64,000 nucleotides of DNA from Flavobacterium sp. MK4S-17. GTDB taxonomy: Bacteria > Bacteroidota > Bacteroidia > Flavobacteriales > Flavobacteriaceae. The notes below the pieces were generated by a model. That model searched no databases, had not been told where the DNA came from, and saw only the letters and a list, made by a program, of their open reading frames with translations. Positions 61,022-64,000 of the stretch are shown here, piece after piece. A program made the translations under genes and the position numbers. The number at the start of each line of letters is the position of its first letter. The stretch's first letter is position 1. The stretch lies in NCBI RefSeq assembly GCF_009848495.1, contig NZ_WWEP01000008.1:58182-122181 (forward strand), written 5' to 3'.

Positions 61022-61234
61022 TTAAGCCGCAACCTCTTCTTCCGGGTGATGCTTTAAACCTTCAACTAGGCTTTCAATACCTTTAATTTTATCTTCAATA
61101 TAATCAAGTAAACCTTCAATTTTATCTTTAAGGTCGTTAAGGTAATCTATAGCTTCATCTATGTAGCCTTTTACCCTGTCTATAAATTCCAGTACATATT
61201 GAATAACGTTGTCTATTGTTTCTGTAATATTCAT
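61022..61234 (-). CDS. Small amphipathic helical protein, unknown function
   Basis: 70 residues, nearly all predicted helix with strong heptad spacing of I/L/V: 'IDNVIQYVLEFIDRVKGYI', 'EAIDYLNDLKDKIEGLLDYI' and 'EDKIKGIESLVEGLKHH'. It is very acidic and has no cysteines and no membrane helix. A coiled-coil oligomer or surface-binding helix is plausible. A variant box TAATTTTC lies upstream on the minus strand. Not a family I recognise; the regular pattern over the full length argues for a real gene. Confidence 0.6.
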   Translation of the reverse strand: MNITETIDNVIQYVLEFIDRVKGYIDEAIDYLNDLKDKIEGLLDYIEDKIKGIESLVEGLKHHPEEEVAA

Positions 61235-61320
61235 GGCTTTTGTATTAAATTGTTTAGTACACGAAAATTACAAAACAGCTTTGTCAACTAAAAAGACTTT
61301 GTCAAAATATTAAGAAATAA

Positions 61321-62625
61321 CTATTCCGGGTAAATCAGGTATTTTTTCCGTACCTGTTTAAAATTGTTTAATCCGGGCTGCCAGGTTTTCCTTATTTCTA
61401 TTTCACTTACTCCTGCTTCAATCTGTTCCTGTAGTTTTCTAGTTCCTGCAAGTTTTGTAAAAAACGGAATAAAGAATTTGGTTTTATCTGTAGTTTCATT
61501 ATAGGCCTTAATCAGCCATTTTAATTCCAGCCTGTTTACTTTTTCAATAGCTGAAAGGTCTTCACCGTAACAGGTAATGCCTTTATGTGGCGGCTCTTTG
61601 GCTCCTTCGTTAGGCATAGGCGTAAAGCTATAGCCTTGTTTTGGCAGCAAAGGCGAGCCATAAACCTGAAATTGTTTGTTAGTTCCCCTTCCCACACTTA
61701 CATTGGTTCCTTCAAAAAAGCAGAGGCTGGCATATAAATTAATAGCCTGTGCATTTGGTAAGTTAGGTGAAGGTTTTACAGGGAGGTTATATTCCATATA
61801 CCTCTCATAATTTAAACAAGGTATAACAGTAAGCTTGCACTGTATTCCATTTTTCAGCCATCTTTCGCCATTTATCATTTTTGCACATTCGCCAATTGTC
61901 ATGCCATGTAAAACAGGTATGGGGTGCATACCCACAAAGCTGCTGTATTCTTTTTCCAGTACAGGCCCGTCAATAATACCACCGTTAGGGTTTGGCCTGT
62001 CTAAAACTACCACCGGAATGTTATTCTCTGCACACGCTTCCATAACATAATGCAAAGATGATATATAAGTATAAAAGCGTGCGCCTACATCCTGCAGGTC
62101 GAACACCATAATATCAATATTTTTTAATTGATCAGGTTTCGGCTTTTTGTTGTTGCCATAAAGGGAGATAATTGGCAGGCCAGTTTGTGTATCCCTGCCG
62201 TCCTTTATTAGCTCACCGGCATCGGCAGTTCCGCGAAAGCCATGTTCAGGCGCAAAAATTGTGGTTACATTATTATGCCCTTTTAGTAAGAAGTCTACAA
62301 TACTTATGGTATCTGTTGCATATGCAGGCTCATCTTCTCCCGCTTCATTTGTAGAAGTATATCTGTAAGTAAAAGGTATAATTCCGGTTTGGTTAGTTAC
62401 TACGCCTATTTTTTTGCCTTCGAGTAAAGCGGAGTATGCCTCAAAATTTTCGGCCCCTGTTTTAATTGGGGTGTTCTCCTTATATATAGGATTTGTCCTG
62501 AGCTGATTCTCTTTGGCTGAGATTATCGGGATACGAGCTTTTTGCCGACTCGCCGAATTTCCGCAAGCAGCCATTAATAGTATTGAGAATAAAAATGTAT
62601 TTTTGAAAAACGAAAAAGATACCAT
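61321..62625 (-). CDS. DUF1343 lipoprotein, exo-beta-N-acetylmuramidase NamZ-like
   Basis: 434 residues with a lipobox ('LLMAAC'). 'GKKIGVVTNQTGI', 'IFAPEHGFRGTADAGE', 'DIMVFDLQDVGARFYTYISS', 'VVLDRPNPNGGIIDGPVLE' and 'FEGTNVSVGRGTNKQFQVYG' are the DUF1343 signature. Characterised members (NamZ) release MurNAc from the non-reducing end of peptidoglycan fragments, a recycling role. The ATG at 62625 lies only 6 bp from the start of the divergent permease gene. Confidence 0.93.
   Translation of the reverse strand: MVSFSFFKNTFLFSILLMAACGNSASRQKARIPIISAKENQLRTNPIYKENTPIKTGAENFEAYSALLEGKKIGVVTNQTGIIPFTYRYTSTNEAGEDEPAYATDTISIVDFLLKGHNNVTTIFAPEHGFRGTADAGELIKDGRDTQTGLPIISLYGNNKKPKPDQLKNIDIMVFDLQDVGARFYTYISSLHYVMEACAENNIPVVVLDRPNPNGGIIDGPVLEKEYSSFVGMHPIPVLHGMTIGECAKMINGERWLKNGIQCKLTVIPCLNYERYMEYNLPVKPSPNLPNAQAINLYASLCFFEGTNVSVGRGTNKQFQVYGSPLLPKQGYSFTPMPNEGAKEPPHKGITCYGEDLSAIEKVNRLELKWLIKAYNETTDKTKFFIPFFTKLAGTRKLQEQIEAGVSEIEIRKTWQPGLNNFKQVRKKYLIYPE
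62598..62605 (+). promoter_or_regulatory. -7 box for the permease gene inside the NamZ signal-peptide region
   Basis: TATTTTTG matches TAnnTTTG. Predicted start near 62609 gives about 23 nt before the TTG at 62632. A second exact box, TACCTTTG at 62627-62634, covers the start codon itself and could not serve a full-length product. Confidence 0.5.
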
Positions 62626-62631
62626 ATACCT

Positions 62632-63867
62632 TTGAATTTAGAATATTTTATAGCCCGCAGGCTGGTTACTGCCAAAAATCATAAAAGTAGTATATCTGCC
62701 CCAATAATAAAAATAGCCATAATTGCCATTGCCATAGGCGTTATAATGATGGTAATTGCCGTGGCTACAGGTGTAGGGTTGCAGGAAAAAATAAGGGAAA
62801 AAGTTTCGGCATTCAACGGGCACGTTATTATTTCCGCTTTTGATGATAACCAGTCAGAGGTTAGTGTTGCGCCGCTTTCCATTCACCAGGATTTTTATCC
62901 GGAATTTACATCTGTTAAAGGGGTAAGCCATATTCAGGCTGTAGCTGCAAAAGCGGGGATTATACGTACTGAAGAAACTTTTGAAGGTATTATTTTTAAA
63001 GGTGTAGGTAAAGAGTATAAATGGGATAACCTTCAGGAGTATATGGTTTCGGGTAGGGTTCCGAAATTGAAAGGGAACCTTAATGCCGAAGTTGTTATAT
63101 CAAAATACCTGGCGGACAGGCTTAAACTTAAGGTTGGCGATAAGTTCAATACTTACTTTATGAAGGAGGAAGCTAACAGTATGCCTAATATACGTGTGTT
63201 TGAATTGGTGGGTATATATAATTCCGGGTTTCAGGAGTTTGATGCCACCTATGTACTGGGCGACATACGCCATGTGCAGCGAATTAATAAATGGCGGAAT
63301 GGTGAAGTTGGGGCTTTTGAGGTTTTTGTAAATGACTTTAGTAAGCTGAACGAAATAGGGGAAGAGATTTATGCCGCCATACCCCCCACACTGGAAAGCC
63401 GTACTATAGAGGAGCAATATTACAGTATTTTTGAATGGCTTAAATTGTTTGACTTTAATATTATACTTATAATTATAATAATGATTATAGTAGGGACTAT
63501 AAATATGGTGGTAGCTTTGCTCGTCCTTATATTAGAGCGCACCCAAATGATAGGTTTGCTAAAAGCGTTGGGAACAACAAACTGGTCAGTACGTAAAATA
63601 TTTTTATATAATGCCGCTTATTTAATTATTAAGGGCCTGCTTTGGGGCAACGCTATCAGTTTAGGATTGCTGTTTATCCAGAAATATTTTGAAGTTATTA
63701 AACTTCCTCCCGAAAATTATTATGTAACCGTAGCACCGGTGGTTATAGATGTGCCTGCAATTTTACTAATTAATGCAGGAACAATAATAATATGTACATT
63801 ATTATTACTTATCCCATCCTATATAATTACTAAAATTTCACCTGTTAAGGCACTTCGTTTTGATTGA
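62632..63867 (+). CDS. ABC transporter permease, LolC/E-type (FtsX family)
   Basis: 411 residues starting at TTG ('MNLEYFIARRLVTAK'). One N-terminal membrane helix (about 27-48), a large periplasmic domain (about 50-270, with 'GHVIISAFDDNQSEVSVAPL' and 'VVISKYLADRLKLKVGDKF'), then three C-terminal helices with the FtsX-family 'LLKALGTTNWSVRKIFLYNA' coupling segment. This is the 1+3 helix layout of LolC/LolE. It would release lipoproteins from the inner membrane with a LolD ATPase, which is not in the window. Confidence 0.92.
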   Translation: MNLEYFIARRLVTAKNHKSSISAPIIKIAIIAIAIGVIMMVIAVATGVGLQEKIREKVSAFNGHVIISAFDDNQSEVSVAPLSIHQDFYPEFTSVKGVSHIQAVAAKAGIIRTEETFEGIIFKGVGKEYKWDNLQEYMVSGRVPKLKGNLNAEVVISKYLADRLKLKVGDKFNTYFMKEEANSMPNIRVFELVGIYNSGFQEFDATYVLGDIRHVQRINKWRNGEVGAFEVFVNDFSKLNEIGEEIYAAIPPTLESRTIEEQYYSIFEWLKLFDFNIILIIIIMIIVGTINMVVALLVLILERTQMIGLLKALGTTNWSVRKIFLYNAAYLIIKGLLWGNAISLGLLFIQKYFEVIKLPPENYYVTVAPVVIDVPAILLINAGTIIICTLLLLIPSYIITKISPVKALRFD

Positions 63868-63982
63868 TTTTTATTTTAAAAGGAAAACTGCTAAAAAAAA
63901 CTTAATTTTTTTTCATTTGCAAAGCTGTAGTTTTCAGCGGTTTATTTTTCGGGATAAAAAAACATTAAAAAAACCCCTGAAA

Positions 63983-63990
63983 TAAATTTG
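63983..63990 (+). promoter_or_regulatory. -7 promoter box at the window end
   Basis: TAAATTTG matches TAnnTTTG and probably belongs to a gene starting beyond position 64000. The rest of 63868-64000 is A/T-rich with weak A-run/T-run pairing and no ORF. Confidence 0.45.
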
Positions 63991-64000
63991 GAAAAGCGGT

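Overview
The window looks like chromosomal core sequence from a member of the Bacteroidota, most likely a Flavobacteriaceae close to Flavobacterium. The evidence is of four kinds. First, there are gliding-motility genes (gldB, gldC), a type IX secretion plug protein and a type IX secreted protease with the C-terminal sorting domain. Second, almost every stand-alone gene is preceded by the phylum-specific -7 promoter box TAnnTTTG rather than a sigma-70 -10 box, and Shine-Dalgarno sequences are nearly absent. Third, FtsZ, MraY and DnaG have flavobacterial forms: a long acidic linker in FtsZ, an insertion in MraY, and no zinc ligands in DnaG. Fourth, the DNA is AT-rich with many TTG and GTG starts. 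I see no prophage, insertion sequence, CRISPR array or integrative element.

Layout. 1-11.0 kb holds housekeeping genes in changing orientation: T9SS plug protein (cut by the window edge), M16 peptidase, a methyltransferase, map, a CoA-transferase, gpmI, an L,D-transpeptidase-like protein, an acetyltransferase, tRNA-Gly(TCC), a small membrane protein and pepE. 11.1-16.2 kb holds three overlapping secreted paralogues with a carboxypeptidase-regulatory-like domain, then a DUF6702-type protein and an M1 metallopeptidase. 16.2-22.3 kb holds tatA, a PAP2 phosphatase, an O-methyltransferase, a secreted serine protease, rlmN and a polyprenyl synthase. 22.4-24.7 kb is an ECF sigma factor, a putative anti-sigma protein and an outer-membrane protein. 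24.8-32.6 kb holds a CDF metal exporter, dnaG, a response regulator, nadE, gldBC, an acetyltransferase, engB and an alpha/beta hydrolase.

32.6-48.7 kb is the division and cell-wall (dcw) cluster: mraZ-rsmH-ftsL-ftsI-murE-mraY-murD-ftsW-murG-murC-ftsQ-ftsA-ftsZ. It is tightly packed, preceded by MraZ-type boxes over its promoter, and closed by a strong terminator. Then come a yqeY-like gene, tRNA-Arg(CCG), a 51-residue membrane protein, kmo and a cupin gene. 51.9-57.8 kb is a Ton energy-transduction operon (exbB, two exbD, tonB, a small membrane protein, a PstS-like lipoprotein, a TPR protein). The end of the window holds queE, a DUF2059 protein, a methyltransferase, a cysteine-cluster protein, small membrane or helical proteins, a NamZ-type (DUF1343) lipoprotein and a LolC/E-type permease.

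Nothing here is convincingly a new multi-gene system. The points most worth a second look are regulatory or structural: a 15-bp hairpin between exbB and exbD, a 26-bp palindrome with a GC core upstream of the cupin gene, 30-bp-spaced direct repeats and MraZ boxes upstream of mraZ, promoter boxes only 4-7 nt from start codons, the complete loss of zinc ligands in DnaG, and the triplicated 11-13 kb secreted family.
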